Of a stretch of 64,000 nucleotides of DNA, positions 1 through 10,000 are shown piece after piece. Positions within the stretch are counted from its first letter, which is position 1, and each line of letters opens with the position of its first letter. Source of the DNA: Halioxenophilus aromaticivorans (GTDB taxonomy: Bacteria; Pseudomonadota; Gammaproteobacteria; Pseudomonadales; Cellvibrionaceae); the NCBI RefSeq assembly GCF_042850945.1, contig NZ_AP031496.1:4526001-4590000 (forward strand), read 5' to 3'. The notes beneath the pieces are model-generated. The model was not told the DNA's origin, did not search any database, and was given only the letters and a program-made list of their open reading frames with translations. The translations under genes were made by a program, and so were the position numbers.

Positions 1-72
1 GTGCCAGTCTTCACCTCGCTGTAAAAATACCGCCCATTTTCTGCCTGATAGCATTAGCGAACGAGGATTCCT
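1..72. other. Window edge, upstream of the HNH gene
   Basis: Only the first few codons of one frame are open here (VPVFTSL then stop at 22-24), which could be the last codons of a gene lying outside the window; this cannot be confirmed. A GAGG ribosome-binding site lies just before the ATG at 73. Confidence 0.3.
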
Positions 73-642
73 ATGGAACCGCGCATACTGCGGCTGAATT
101 CAGCCGGCCAGCCCATCGAATGGCTGCATTGGAAACAAGCTACCTGTCTTTTCGCACGTGACCTGGTGTGTTGGTCCCTGGGTGGCGTGGTGCGCCGCGT
201 CCACGGCGGCTACTCCCGGTTTACCGGTGAGCAAACCACCATGGATTTGCCTGCCATCGTCGCCTGCAATGGTAAGCGCGTTAACCGAGCCCACGTAGTG
301 CCACCGCTCACCAACCGAGCTCTGTTCTCCCGGGACAACTACCAATGCTTATACTGCGGTGGCCACTTTGAGCTGGAACTACTGTCCCGAGACCACATAA
401 TCCCAGTGAGTCGCGGCGGCCTAGATACCTGGACCAACGTGGTTGCCGCCTGTAAACGCTGCAATCAGCGTAAGAGCAATTTTTTGCTGTCTGAGATCAG
501 CATGGAGCTTATCGCCCTGCCCTTTAAACCCAATACCGCGGAATATTTAGCGCTGATCAACAGCGACCGAATTAGAGGCGACCAAATGGAGTTTTTAAGC
601 AGCCAATTTTCGCGTAATTCGCGTATTAAAGTAGCGCTATAA
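73..642 (+). CDS. HNH endonuclease family protein
   Basis: A 189-residue protein with a C-terminal HNH nuclease fold. The zinc-binding cysteines form two pairs, C92-x2-C95 and C127-x2-C130. Between them the beta-beta-alpha metal motif reads RDHIIPVSRGG (D107/H108), followed by a conserved N122. The N-terminal ~80 residues are typical of bacterial stand-alone HNH proteins of unknown biological role. Family knowledge says these cleave or nick DNA using one divalent metal ion, but the natural substrate of this subgroup is not known. The start ATG is preceded by GAGG. The gene stands alone, convergent with the pentapeptide-repeat gene. Confidence 0.85.
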   Translation: MEPRILRLNSAGQPIEWLHWKQATCLFARDLVCWSLGGVVRRVHGGYSRFTGEQTTMDLPAIVACNGKRVNRAHVVPPLTNRALFSRDNYQCLYCGGHFELELLSRDHIIPVSRGGLDTWTNVVAACKRCNQRKSNFLLSEISMELIALPFKPNTAEYLALINSDRIRGDQMEFLSSQFSRNSRIKVAL

Positions 643-676
643 CCCAAGGCTCCTCAGGGTTTGAAACGCGCTGGCG

Positions 677-1324
677 CTACCAATCTTTTGGGCAGCCTGT
701 GCACCCTTGCATAAATGCACCGGCAAATATCGCGTAGTGAATTCGAGTGCCGTCAAAAGTGGCACCCGCCAAATTGGCAGCATTAAGCTTTGCTTCCTGA
801 ATGTTGGCATTGGTGAGATCGGCATTGATTAACTTCGCTTTCCCCATCCAGGTTCTTTCTAATCGAGCCGCGCGCAAGCTCACTGCAGTTAGATTAGCAC
901 CAGAAAGCCGCCCCTGGTCAATGTTAGCGCCGTCCATATTGCTGCCAGAAAAATCAACGCCCTGGGCAAACAGTGCCCACGCCGTAATGCCTTCTAAATT
1001 AGCGTTTGTAAAAGAGGACGAACGCACATCCGCGTGATTCAAATTGGCTGAGGCAAGATTGGCCCCATCCAAAGAGCATTGCGCGAATTTTACGTAGCTC
1101 AAATCAGCATGTCGCAGATCTGCGGCATGGAATTTCACCTTGGAGAATCGCGCACCGGATAAATCAGCGTGTTTTAAATCAACACCGGATAAATCCACAT
1201 CGGCGCACACCGTTTTTGGCTTTATTTCACAACCGTTAATGACTTGTACACCATCGTAAAAGTCGTCGCTTGCCAGGGCTAACGCACTGCCGAAGACAAG
1301 CATTAATAATAACCAATGAAACAT
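677..1324 (-). CDS. Secreted pentapeptide-repeat protein
   Basis: A 215-residue protein with a clear signal peptide (residues 1-18, ending ALALA) followed by about 30 A(D/N)LxxA-type five-residue units, for example ADLSG, ANLAS, ADLTN and ANLAG. Such repeats fold into a right-handed quadrilateral beta-helix. Two short Cys-bearing segments (GCEIKPKTVC near the N-terminus, GCTGC at the C-terminus) could cap the helix by disulfides in the periplasm. No enzymatic motif is seen. It follows the PQQ dehydrogenase gene on the same strand, but a terminator-like hairpin separates them, so co-transcription is doubtful. Function unknown. Confidence 0.8.
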   Translation of the reverse strand: MFHWLLLMLVFGSALALASDDFYDGVQVINGCEIKPKTVCADVDLSGVDLKHADLSGARFSKVKFHAADLRHADLSYVKFAQCSLDGANLASANLNHADVRSSSFTNANLEGITAWALFAQGVDFSGSNMDGANIDQGRLSGANLTAVSLRAARLERTWMGKAKLINADLTNANIQEAKLNAANLAGATFDGTRIHYAIFAGAFMQGCTGCPKDW

Positions 1325-1338
1325 AATAATGCCTCGTT

Positions 1339-1359
1339 AAAAAAAGCGGGATACCCCGC
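1339..1359 (-). terminator. Terminator of the PQQ dehydrogenase gene
   Basis: Read on the minus strand: a 5 bp GCGGG/CCCGC stem with a 4-nt loop followed immediately by seven T residues, 30-50 bp after the dehydrogenase stop codon. Confidence 0.7.
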
Positions 1360-1391
1360 CTAAATCACACAAACTACCAAACTTTCAACAG

Positions 1392-3227
1392 CTAGGTTTT
1401 GGGTAATTTAAAAACCCAAAATGAGCCACCCTGGGCCACGGGCTTGGTCAAATCCGCCATATCTCCGCCCCATAACGGCACCGCGCCACCATAACCCGAG
1501 GCAAAACCGATGTACTGCTCACCGTCCAGCTGCCACGTAATTGGACAAGATACGACGCCTGATCCGGTTTGAAACTTCCACAGCTCTTCGCCGGTTTTTT
1601 CGTCAAATGCTTTAATAAAACCATCGCTGGTACCGGTAAAGATCAAGCCGCCTTTGGTGGCCAAAACCCCGGCCCATAAAGGCAGTTTTTCTTTATGCGA
1701 CCATTTTATTTCACTGGATTTTGGATCCACCGCGCGTAGCACTCCAACGTGATCGTCGTACATCTTTTTGATACGAAAACCCTGCCCTAAATAAGCATTA
1801 CCCTTGCTGTAGTTGACTTCTTCGGTCCAGTAATCTTCTTTCCAGTGATTGGCCCCCATATAGAACCAACCCGTATTCTGGCTATAAGCCATGGGGTTCC
1901 AGTTTTTCCCACCCAGAAATGGCGGCGATACTTCTATGGATTTTCCTTTTTCTTCACCCAGCCCAGGCAGCGGTGGCCTTTGCCCTTCTACTTCCACCGG
2001 CTTACCGGTTTTGGGGTCTATATGAGTGGCCCAGGTGACGCCATCAACAAAAGGGAAACCGCGTATAAATTTTCCGTTGTCTCTATCAACAACGTAGAAA
2101 AAACCATTGCGATCTGCGTGTGCCGTTGCCTTTACTGTCTTGCCTTTATCTTTGTATTCAAATAACACTAATTCATTGTTACCGGAGAAATCCCACGCAT
2201 CGTTAGGGGTGTGCTGGTAGAACCATTTCACTTCGCCGGTCGAGGGGTCCACACCTACCTGCCCAGAGGTATATAAATTGTCCCAATTGCGTGGATCGTC
2301 CCCTTTGGCGGTGCGCTTCCAGGTGTTCCAAGGCGCGGGATTGCCAGCGCCGATGATAATGGTATTGGTTGCCACATCGAAGCTGGCGCTCTGCCAAGGA
2401 GCACCGCCGCCGTGATGCCAAGCCTCAACCAACTCACCGTTTTCATCGCGCGGCCAAGTTTTAACGTCTTCAGGCATTACTCCACCGGTGGGTGTGCTTT
2501 CTTTACCATTCAAACGGCCCATATGCCCTTCTACAAAGGGGCGCATCCAAACTTCTTCACCGGTCAACGGGTCGCGTGCAAATAGTTTGCCGACCACACC
2601 GAACTCATCGCCTGAAGATCCATGAATCAAAAGCACCCTGCCAGTTTTCTGATCTTTAACGAGTGTGGGGGCGCCGGTCATGGTATAGCCCGCTTCATAG
2701 TCACCAAAACGTTTTTTCCACACTGGTTTTCCTGTGTGGCGATCCAAAGCGACGATCCCGGCATCCAGAGTTCCGAAATAAACCAAATCACCAAAAATAG
2801 CGGCACCCCGATTGATCACATCGCAGCAGGGCCGAATGCCTTCCGGTAGTCGATGGGAATAGGACCATTTTTTTGCCCCGGTCTTAGCGTCGAAGGCAAA
2901 AATACGGGAGTAGCTGCCGGTCACGTAGACAGTACCATCGTAAACCAGAGCTTGAGCCTCTTGCCCACGCTGTTTTTCATCGCCAAAACTCATTACCCAG
3001 GCGGGAGAAAGCGCATGCACATTCTTTTTGTTAATTTGTTTGAGCGGGCTAAAACGCTGGGCTTTAGGCCCCATTCCGTACATTAATACGTCTTCCGGAG
3101 TATTCGCATCGTTTTCGATGTCTGCCCAGGTTACCCCTTTAGCAGCTACCCAAGGTGCGGCCATTGCGCACAGACCGGCCACTGCCAACCGGAGCACAGT
3201 TCTCTTATTGTTGGTGTTAGAAGACAT
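1392..3227 (-). CDS. PQQ-dependent alcohol dehydrogenase (ExaA/PedE-like)
   Basis: A 611-residue periplasmic quinoprotein with a signal peptide (~1-29) and an eight-bladed propeller. Diagnostic features are the vicinal Cys134-Cys135 pair in RPCCDVINRG that stacks on PQQ, GNPAPW (295-300), and WDFSGNNE with the catalytic Asp346. The residue two after the Asp is Ser348, not the Asp found in lanthanide enzymes (XoxF, PedH), so a calcium-type enzyme is expected. It oxidises primary alcohols to aldehydes and passes electrons to a cytochrome c. No cytochrome c, pqq biosynthesis or aldehyde dehydrogenase gene lies nearby. The adjacent two-component system is the likely regulator, as with the exa/ped loci of Pseudomonas. 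Confidence 0.92.
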   Translation of the reverse strand: MSSNTNNKRTVLRLAVAGLCAMAAPWVAAKGVTWADIENDANTPEDVLMYGMGPKAQRFSPLKQINKKNVHALSPAWVMSFGDEKQRGQEAQALVYDGTVYVTGSYSRIFAFDAKTGAKKWSYSHRLPEGIRPCCDVINRGAAIFGDLVYFGTLDAGIVALDRHTGKPVWKKRFGDYEAGYTMTGAPTLVKDQKTGRVLLIHGSSGDEFGVVGKLFARDPLTGEEVWMRPFVEGHMGRLNGKESTPTGGVMPEDVKTWPRDENGELVEAWHHGGGAPWQSASFDVATNTIIIGAGNPAPWNTWKRTAKGDDPRNWDNLYTSGQVGVDPSTGEVKWFYQHTPNDAWDFSGNNELVLFEYKDKGKTVKATAHADRNGFFYVVDRDNGKFIRGFPFVDGVTWATHIDPKTGKPVEVEGQRPPLPGLGEEKGKSIEVSPPFLGGKNWNPMAYSQNTGWFYMGANHWKEDYWTEEVNYSKGNAYLGQGFRIKKMYDDHVGVLRAVDPKSSEIKWSHKEKLPLWAGVLATKGGLIFTGTSDGFIKAFDEKTGEELWKFQTGSGVVSCPITWQLDGEQYIGFASGYGGAVPLWGGDMADLTKPVAQGGSFWVFKLPKT

Positions 3228-3348
3228 TGCATACCTCTGTTGTTATTGGTTTTAAAATGCAGAGGAATTATCGGCAGGCCAAACAGGAGCGGATACAGAA
3301 CTTTGCCTGAAAAACCCAGGGAACAATTCCCATAGATTTTCTAAGGCG

Positions 3349-3377
3349 AAAAAAAAGCCAGCTCGGGTGAGCTGGCT
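3349..3377 (-). terminator. Terminator of the two-component operon
   Basis: On the minus strand a perfect 9 bp stem (AGCCAGCTC/GAGCTGGCT, 4-nt loop) is followed by eight T residues. It lies after the response-regulator gene and before the dehydrogenase promoter region, so the two units are probably transcribed separately. Confidence 0.85.
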
Positions 3378-3489
3378 TAAGCCGTTAGCGAACTGAGTTC
3401 GCTCTCAAGATTCGGTTCCATGGCGAAAAGTATCACACAGGGATTGCCGCTCTCGAAAGGGAACTATTCCCGAACTGGCCAGTTATTTT

Positions 3490-4128
3490 TCACGACGCCA
3501 CCTTAACCAAACCTCGCTCGATGGCCAAATGCACCAACTCAGTGTTGGTGGAGACCTGCAATTTACTTTTTAGATGCGTTACCGTGTTAGAGACGGTTTT
3601 TTCAGAGATATTCAATCCAGTGGCGATTTTTGATCGACTCAACCCTTTTGCCACTCCCATAAAGACATCAAACTCGCGCTGGGTCAGTAAATCGCTAATA
3701 TCTTTATCCTCACCATAGGAGTAGGCGGCCAACTTTATGGCTAAATCATGCTCAATATAGGTTTTCCCCTTAAGCACGGTTTTGATGGCCTCTATCATGA
3801 TTTCTGGATTACTGCGTTTACTAATATAACCAGCAGCACCAGCCTGCATGGCCCGATGGATCACCGCAGCTTCATCGAACATGCTAAAGAAAATTATTTT
3901 GTTTTTACTGTTTCGCGCGTGGATTCTTGGCGCCAAGCTCAGACCACTGGAATGTTCTAAATTAATGTCCAAAATCACCACATCAAATCTGTCCCCATCT
4001 AGAGCAGCCATGGTTTGCTGAGCATTTTCCGCTTCGGCCACTTGCGACGAAGGAATCATCATTGATAAAAGTGCTGCATACCCCTGGCGCACCACAGCGT
4101 GATCATCCACCAACAGAATATTGATCAT
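3490..4128 (-). CDS. NarL/LuxR-family response regulator
   Basis: A receiver domain (starting MINILLVDDH, phospho-acceptor Asp in VVILDINLEHSSG) is followed by a C-terminal LuxR-type helix-turn-helix (LTQREFDVFMGVAKGLSRSK...ISEKTVSNTV). About 212 residues. I chose the ATG at 4128 because GGAGG lies 6 nt upstream; a further ATG at 4131 is adjacent, and a longer reading to 4185 would begin inside the kinase gene without need. It overlaps the 3' end of the kinase gene, implying translational coupling. The family includes AgmR/ExaE regulators of quinoprotein dehydrogenases, which fits the next gene; the target is inference. Confidence 0.88.
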   Translation of the reverse strand: MINILLVDDHAVVRQGYAALLSMMIPSSQVAEAENAQQTMAALDGDRFDVVILDINLEHSSGLSLAPRIHARNSKNKIIFFSMFDEAAVIHRAMQAGAAGYISKRSNPEIMIEAIKTVLKGKTYIEHDLAIKLAAYSYGEDKDISDLLTQREFDVFMGVAKGLSRSKIATGLNISEKTVSNTVTHLKSKLQVSTNTELVHLAIERGLVKVAS

Positions 4129-5371
4129 CATTTCCCTCCTGGGATTCTGCAGCAGCCGTGCAAACCAATGGCACGCGCAGTTCAATTACCAACCCGGCTG
4201 GCGATGGCATGAACTGAATTTGGGCTGCTATCAACGATGCCCTATCTTGCATGGATGCCATACCCAGGGTATCGGATTCCGCCGTAAAACCCGGCTCCAT
4301 ACCCACGCCATTGTCTTCGATGCGCATTTTTAAAGAGCGAGTTCTTACCTCAACGGCCATAGCGGCCTCGTGGGTTTGAGCGTGTTTGGCTACATTATTC
4401 AAGGCCTCTTGGGCAATGCGGTAAATATGGGTGTCCCGATCTAAATCGGCCTCCAGCGGTAGGCCAGAAACACTAAACGCTACAGTGATGTTATGCATTT
4501 TCTGCCAACTTTCGCACATCTCTTTTAAGCCCGCGATTAGCCCTACTCGGGCCAAGGCCACAGGGTAAAGTTGATTGGTAATAATACGCAGGCAGTTTTG
4601 CACTTCATCGCATTGCTTTTGTATCTCGTTGGCGTATTTTTTGACGAATATCTGGTTGTGAGATTGCTGACCTAACATATAACTTTGCACGGTAATCGCG
4701 GTTATGATCTGACCGAGGTTATCATGTAATTCCCGGGCCAAGGAGCGTCGTTCGTTTTCCATCAAGTCGGCCAAACGAGTCCGCAGCCGAGTCACTTGAT
4801 GTTCTTTTTTGTCCAAACCTTCGGCCATAGCCGAGTAATGTTCGATCAGTTCATTTATTTCGTTAATATCACTGCGCGCCACCTCAACATGATACTCACC
4901 CTTAGGAATAGAGCTAAGCGCATTGCACAAGCTCTGCAACGGTTTCAAACGAGCCTGTACAGCAACCCGCAGAGACTTGAGCGTGAGCAGTAAAGAAAAT
5001 ATAAAGATGCCAAAAACCGGCAGTACCGTGGCTCGGATTTCAGCCACCTCGGATTCAGGATTAGGCTGGATAAGTAAAAATCGCCCATTCAGCTCTGGCG
5101 GTTGGTATAGCAAACTCAGAGGTTCTATCCTTGGCTTTACTTCGGGGTCTGCCAATATCTGAGTGGATAGATGCCGGTTTAAATCCAATATGGATTGTAA
5201 TTCCTGTGCTGGGATACCCTGCTCAGTCAATGCTTGGGCCATCAACATGGCTGAGCGGGCCTCACGCTCCACATCGGTTTTTGCCTGGGTAAACAAAGCC
5301 ACCGCCAGGGCGAGAAACACCAACGAATAGATAGAGACAATGGCTATGGTAATTTTTTTAGACGCTTGCAT
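4103..5371 (-). CDS. NarL-type sensor histidine kinase (HisKA_3)
   Basis: A 422-residue membrane kinase. TM helix 1 spans ~residues 8-28, a periplasmic segment of ~95 residues follows, and TM2 is near 120-142. A HAMP-like linker with coiled coil leads to a HisKA_3 dimerisation domain, with the phospho-accepting His in RSLARELHDNLGQI. The C-terminal HATPase domain has EALNNVAKHA (N box) and DNGVGM (G box). It should phosphorylate the overlapping downstream regulator. The periplasmic sensor is not a recognised domain; alcohol or redox state sensing is a guess from the neighbouring PQQ dehydrogenase. Confidence 0.88.
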   Translation of the reverse strand: MQASKKITIAIVSIYSLVFLALAVALFTQAKTDVEREARSAMLMAQALTEQGIPAQELQSILDLNRHLSTQILADPEVKPRIEPLSLLYQPPELNGRFLLIQPNPESEVAEIRATVLPVFGIFIFSLLLTLKSLRVAVQARLKPLQSLCNALSSIPKGEYHVEVARSDINEINELIEHYSAMAEGLDKKEHQVTRLRTRLADLMENERRSLARELHDNLGQIITAITVQSYMLGQQSHNQIFVKKYANEIQKQCDEVQNCLRIITNQLYPVALARVGLIAGLKEMCESWQKMHNITVAFSVSGLPLEADLDRDTHIYRIAQEALNNVAKHAQTHEAAMAVEVRTRSLKMRIEDNGVGMEPGFTAESDTLGMASMQDRASLIAAQIQFMPSPAGLVIELRVPLVCTAAAESQEGNDDQYSVGG

Positions 5372-5499
5372 GGCGCGATAGTGTTAGTTTTATTATTGAT
5401 CATCTATTACACCAAGCTTAGCATCGCGCTACCCTACGCCTTTAGCAAGGGCTCCGCCCCTACTTTAGGCGGAGAACCACAAATACGTCGGCTTGCAAG

Positions 5500-5528
5500 A
5501 AATCAATGGGATCTGACCCCATTGATTT
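5500..5528. repeat. REP-like palindrome, short copy
   Basis: An imperfect inverted repeat AAATCAATGGG/CCCATTGATTT, 13 bp after the yjjV stop codon. Its arms match the outer arms of the copies at 13665 and 25183 but it lacks their inner GCGTTTGAT part. It probably acts as an mRNA 3'-end hairpin or as a dispersed REP element. Confidence 0.7.
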
Positions 5529-5541
5529 CTGTCCCTTTGCT

Positions 5542-6327
5542 TTACTGACTTACCAAATCAAACAGCCGCTGGCTGTTGGCGGTGGTTTGGTGGGCTATGA
5601 CGTTCAACGGCTCCTGCCTGAGCTCAGCCACGCGGGCTGCTACATCCAGCACTCTCACAGGGTGATTGGGTTGGCCTTGCCGGCCTTGCAGTGGCATATC
5701 CGGCGCATCGGTTTCTAGGACGATGGCCTCCAGCGGCAGTGCTTTAACCGCCTGTTGGGTTTTGCTGCCCCGGGGGTAGGTAATGGTTCCGCCAATCCCC
5801 AGATGGAAGCCCAGCTTCCAATACTGCTGGGCTAACTCCGGGCTACCGCTGAAGCCATGGATAACACCCCGTACCAGGCCTTTATATTTCGCCAAGGTTC
5901 GCTGAATTAAAGGGTGAGCCCTAACCGCGTGCACGACGATAGGTTTGTTCAGCGCCTCGGCAACTTTCAAATGTTGCTCAAACCAACGCTGCTGCAGATT
6001 TACATCCACGCCTCTCAGGCCATCAATTCCGGTCTCACCAATCGCGACACAGCAACTTGCTTCGGCATTCTCCAACAAGGCTTGTGCAAATATCGACAAA
6101 TCATCGTTCTCGCCAATCCACCAGGGATGACGGCCGCAGGCAATGTGTAACACCGTGTGTTCATCGGCTAACTTGCGCAGTGTTTGCCATTGCGCCTCGT
6201 ACAAACCAGGCACCACGATATCCTGCACCCCTTGTGCGCGGCATACGGCCAAGGTTGACGCTATATCGTTAAACACAGGGGCATCTATATGACAGTGGCT
6301 ATCGACGAAGTGGAGTGTGTTGTTCAT
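5542..6327 (-). CDS. yjjV: TatD-family metal-dependent hydrolase (YjjV subgroup)
   Basis: About 261 residues with a TIM-barrel TatD fold. The first metal site is VDSHCHIDAP, then GETGIDGL, VVHAVRAHP, VIHGFSGSPE and LETDAPDMPLQG supply the remaining metal and catalytic ligands. The HGFSGS...GIGGTITYPRGSKT...LETDAPDMPL pattern is closer to E. coli YjjV than to TatD itself. Members are Mg/Mn-dependent nucleases, and YjjV-type substrates are not well defined. I place the start at the ATG at 6327; a TTG three codons upstream is possible. Neither start has a strong ribosome-binding site. Confidence 0.85.
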   Translation of the reverse strand: MNNTLHFVDSHCHIDAPVFNDIASTLAVCRAQGVQDIVVPGLYEAQWQTLRKLADEHTVLHIACGRHPWWIGENDDLSIFAQALLENAEASCCVAIGETGIDGLRGVDVNLQQRWFEQHLKVAEALNKPIVVHAVRAHPLIQRTLAKYKGLVRGVIHGFSGSPELAQQYWKLGFHLGIGGTITYPRGSKTQQAVKALPLEAIVLETDAPDMPLQGRQGQPNHPVRVLDVAARVAELRQEPLNVIAHQTTANSQRLFDLVSQ

Positions 6328-6418
6328 TGAATGCAAATGATTGCAGCGTTGGATTAATGGTGTTTGTGGTTAACGAATCATGGCTTATGAATAAAGGCAC
6401 AGCAGTGACGCCAAAAAC

Positions 6419-6441
6419 AAAAAGGGCTGCAAAAGCAGCCC
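6419..6441 (-). terminator. Terminator of greA
   Basis: Minus strand: a perfect 7 bp stem GGGCTGC/GCAGCCC with a TTTT loop followed by five T residues, 20 bp after the greA stop. It closes the carAB-greA unit. Confidence 0.85.
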
Positions 6442-6462
6442 CAAAAAAAACGTTAGATGGCG

Positions 6463-6939
6463 TTACACATAACGCACAGCATCAATCTCGTATTCTACGT
6501 CGCCACCCGGTGTACGCACCATGGCAACGTCGCCCACTTCCTTACCGATTAGGCCTCGGGCAATGGGGGAGCTTATGGAGATTTTGTTATTTTTTACATC
6601 GGCTTCGTCATCGCCCACAATTTTGTAGGTGAGCACTTCTTCGGTTTCGATATTCAAAATATCCACCGTGGCACCAAAAATAACTTTCTCGCCAGCTGGC
6701 ATTTTAGTGACGTCGATAACCTGGGCATTGCTGAGCTTGCCTTCAATCTCCTGAATGCGACCTTCACAAAAACTTTGTTGTTCACGGGCGGCGTGGTATT
6801 CGGCGTTTTCTTTTAAATCGCCATGCTCACGGGCTTCGGCGATGGCGGCGATGATTTTTGGCCGCTCTACTTTTTTCAGGTGCTCAAGTTCTTGTTCCAG
6901 CGCAGCCGCGCCTTCTTTAGTCATTGGAACTTTAATCAT
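6463..6939 (-). CDS. greA: Transcription elongation factor GreA
   Basis: 158 residues, the normal GreA length. The N-terminal half is the antiparallel coiled coil (TKEGAAALEQELEHLKKVER...AEAREHGDLKENAEY) that enters the RNA polymerase secondary channel; D and E at its tip (GDLKENAEYHAA) coordinate the Mg ion used for transcript cleavage. The C-terminal FKBP-like domain (residues ~85-158) binds polymerase. It rescues backtracked complexes. It follows carB on the same strand, the arrangement seen in pseudomonads and enterobacteria. Confidence 0.97.
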   Translation of the reverse strand: MIKVPMTKEGAAALEQELEHLKKVERPKIIAAIAEAREHGDLKENAEYHAAREQQSFCEGRIQEIEGKLSNAQVIDVTKMPAGEKVIFGATVDILNIETEEVLTYKIVGDDEADVKNNKISISSPIARGLIGKEVGDVAMVRTPGGDVEYEIDAVRYV

Positions 6940-7037
6940 ACTTTACCTTTTATAGTGATGAATCCAGCGCCGCATTGCCACGGGGCTGGATTCTATTCGC
7001 TTGAGTTTGTAACGGCTTCTACGGCTGAAAGCGCCTG

Positions 7038-10000
7038 TTACAGGCTGGCGTGCAGCTCTTGTAGGCGGCGTACGCGAGTCTCGTGCTGGTTGCGCAGTGC
7101 TGTGCACACCGCTAGGCCACCGGCCAACGTAGTGGTGTAGTAAACCGCGTGGGCCTCGGCGCTTCGACGGATATCGGCAGAATCGCGAATCGCTTTTTTA
7201 CCTTCGGTGGTGTTAATAATTAAATCCACCCCGTCATTCTTAATCAAATCGACAATGTTTGGCCGTGCTTGGTTCACTTTATTGACCGTTTCAACCTCTA
7301 AACCAGCAGCTGCAATAGTTTCTGCGGTGCCCGGGGTAGCAACAATTCTAAAACCTAACTCCGACAATTGGCGAGCGACTTCGGCGATACCAGATTTATC
7401 AAAATCGCGCACACTTAAAAATGCCGTGCCGCTGGTGGGGATGGCATCGCCGGCGCCACGCTGGGCTTTGGCGTAGGCTTCGGCGAAGGTATCACCTACT
7501 CCCATCACCTCACCAGTGGACTTCATTTCTGGGCCAAGGATTGGGTCAACCGCTGGGAATTTATTGAACGGAAACACCGCTTCCTTCACGCTGTAGTAAC
7601 TCGGAATAATTTCCTGGGTGAAGTTTTGCTGCTCCAAAGTTGTACCCGCCTGGCAGCGAGCGGCAATTTTAGCCAGGGACTGGCCAATACATTTGGACAC
7701 AAACGGTACTGTTCGCGAGGCGCGTGGGTTCACCTCAATAACATAAATTTCGCCATCCTGGTAGGCCAACTGCACGTTCATTAAACCAACCACGCCCAAT
7801 TCCAGCGCCATGCGCTTAACCTGCTCACGCATCTGGTTTTGCACGTCTTCTGGTAAAGAGTATGGCGGCAGAGAACAGGCGGAGTCACCGGAGTGCACAC
7901 CACACTGCTCAATGTGCTGCATGATGGCACCAATGACCACTTGGTCGCCGTCGGATACCGCATCGATATCGACCTCGATAGCAGAGTTCAAGAAGTGATC
8001 CAGCAATACGGGCGCATCTTCGGAAACCTGCACGGCTTCGCGCATGTAGGTTTTTAATTCGCTTTCTTTGTAGACGATTTCCATGGCCCGGCCACCCAGT
8101 ACGTAGGATGGACGCACTACCAGAGGATAGCCAACGTCTTCGGCTTTACGCAGAGCTTCGTCCACCGAACGCACAATGGCGTTGGAAGGCTGCTTTAAGC
8201 CCAAGCGCTCAATCATTTGCTGGAAGCGCTCGCGGTCTTCGGCGCGGTCGATGGCCTCGGGCGTGGTACCAATGATAGGCACACCCTCGGCTTCCAGGGC
8301 ACGAGCCAGTTTCAGCGGCGTTTGTCCACCAAACTGTACAATCACACCCTTGGGCTGTTCGATTTTAACAATGGCCAGCACGTCTTCCAAGGTTACTGGC
8401 TCAAAGTACAGGCGGTCGGAGGTGTCGTAATCGGTGGAAACGGTCTCTGGGTTACAGTTGACCATGATGGTTTCGTAGCCATCTTCACGCATGGCTAGGG
8501 CCGCGTGCACACAGCAGTAGTCGAACTCAATGCCTTGGCCGATACGGTTAGGACCGCCACCGATAACCATGATTTTGTCTCTATCGCTGGGGTTGGACTC
8601 ACACTCTTCTTCATAGGTGGAGTACATGTAGGCCGTAGCGGTAGAAAACTCGGCGGCACAGGTGTCTACACGCTTGTAGGTGGGCAACACGCCCCACTTA
8701 ATACGCTGCGCACGCAGGGCCTTCTCGGATACGCCCAACAGGCTGCCCAAACGCTTATCGGAGAAGCCTTTGCGCTTCAACATGCGCAGGGTATCGGCTT
8801 TGATGTCCGCAAAGGGCATACTGGCCAATTGCATTTCGATCTTAATTAGTTCTTCAATCTGCACCAAAAACCACGGGTCTACCTTAGACGCCTGATGTAC
8901 TTTCTTCACGCTCATGCCGGCGCGGAATGCGTCAGCTAGGTACCAAATGCGATTGGCACCCGCGGTGGTGATTTCACGCTGGATGGTTTCGTTAGCGTCG
9001 TCGCTGTTGAGGTCGACAATGGGCTCAAAGCCGGCGGAGCCAACTTCCAAGCCACGCAGGGCTTTTTGCAGAGATTCCTGAAACGTGCGGCCAATGGCCA
9101 TTACTTCGCCCACGGATTTCATTTGCGTGGTTAGGCGCGCATCGGCCTCACCAAATTTTTCAAAGGTGAAGCGCGGAATTTTAGTCACGACGTAGTCGAT
9201 GCTGGGCTCAAACGAGGCCGGAGTGGCACCGCCGGTGATATCGTTGTGCAGTTCGTCCAGGGTATAGCCCACCGCCAACTTGGCCGCAACCTTAGCGATG
9301 GGGAAGCCTGTGGCTTTGGAGGCTAGCGCCGAAGAGCGAGATACCCGAGGGTTCATCTCAATCACTACCATGCGGCCGTTTTCTGGGTTAACGGCAAACT
9401 GCACATTGGAACCGCCGGTTTCTACGCCGATTTCACGCAGTACCGCCAAGGAGGCGTTACGCATGATTTGCAGTTCTTTGTCGGTGAGGGTTTGCGCCGG
9501 CGCCACAGTGATAGAGTCACCGGTGTGCACACCCATTGGATCGAGGTTTTCGATGGAACAAATAATAATGCAGTTGTCGTTTTTATCCCGCACCACTTCC
9601 ATTTCGTATTCTTTCCATCCGAGCAGGGATTCGTCGATCAACAGCTCGTTGGTGGGCGATAAATCGAAACCACGGTTACAGATCTCTTCGAACTCTTCCC
9701 AGTTGTACGCCACACCGCCACCGGAGCCACCCATGGTGAAAGATGGGCGGATAATGACCGGGAAACCCAACGCCTTGGGCACCGCCATGGCTTCTTCCAT
9801 GGTGTGTACGATTTCCGCTTTAGCGCACTCTAGGCCAATGCGTTTCATGGCTTTGTCGAACTGATTGCGATCTTCAGCTTTATGGATGGCCTCGTAGTTT
9901 GCGCCAATTAGCTCAACATTGAATTCCCTCAACACGCCGTTCTCGTGTAAATCCAACGCACAGTTCAGAGCCGTCTGGCCACCCATGGTGGGAAGAATGG

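Noticed and set aside
9280..9864. A long plus-strand open frame (194 codons) antisense to carB
   Set aside because: It lies wholly inside carB, follows its codon pattern in reverse and has no family features.
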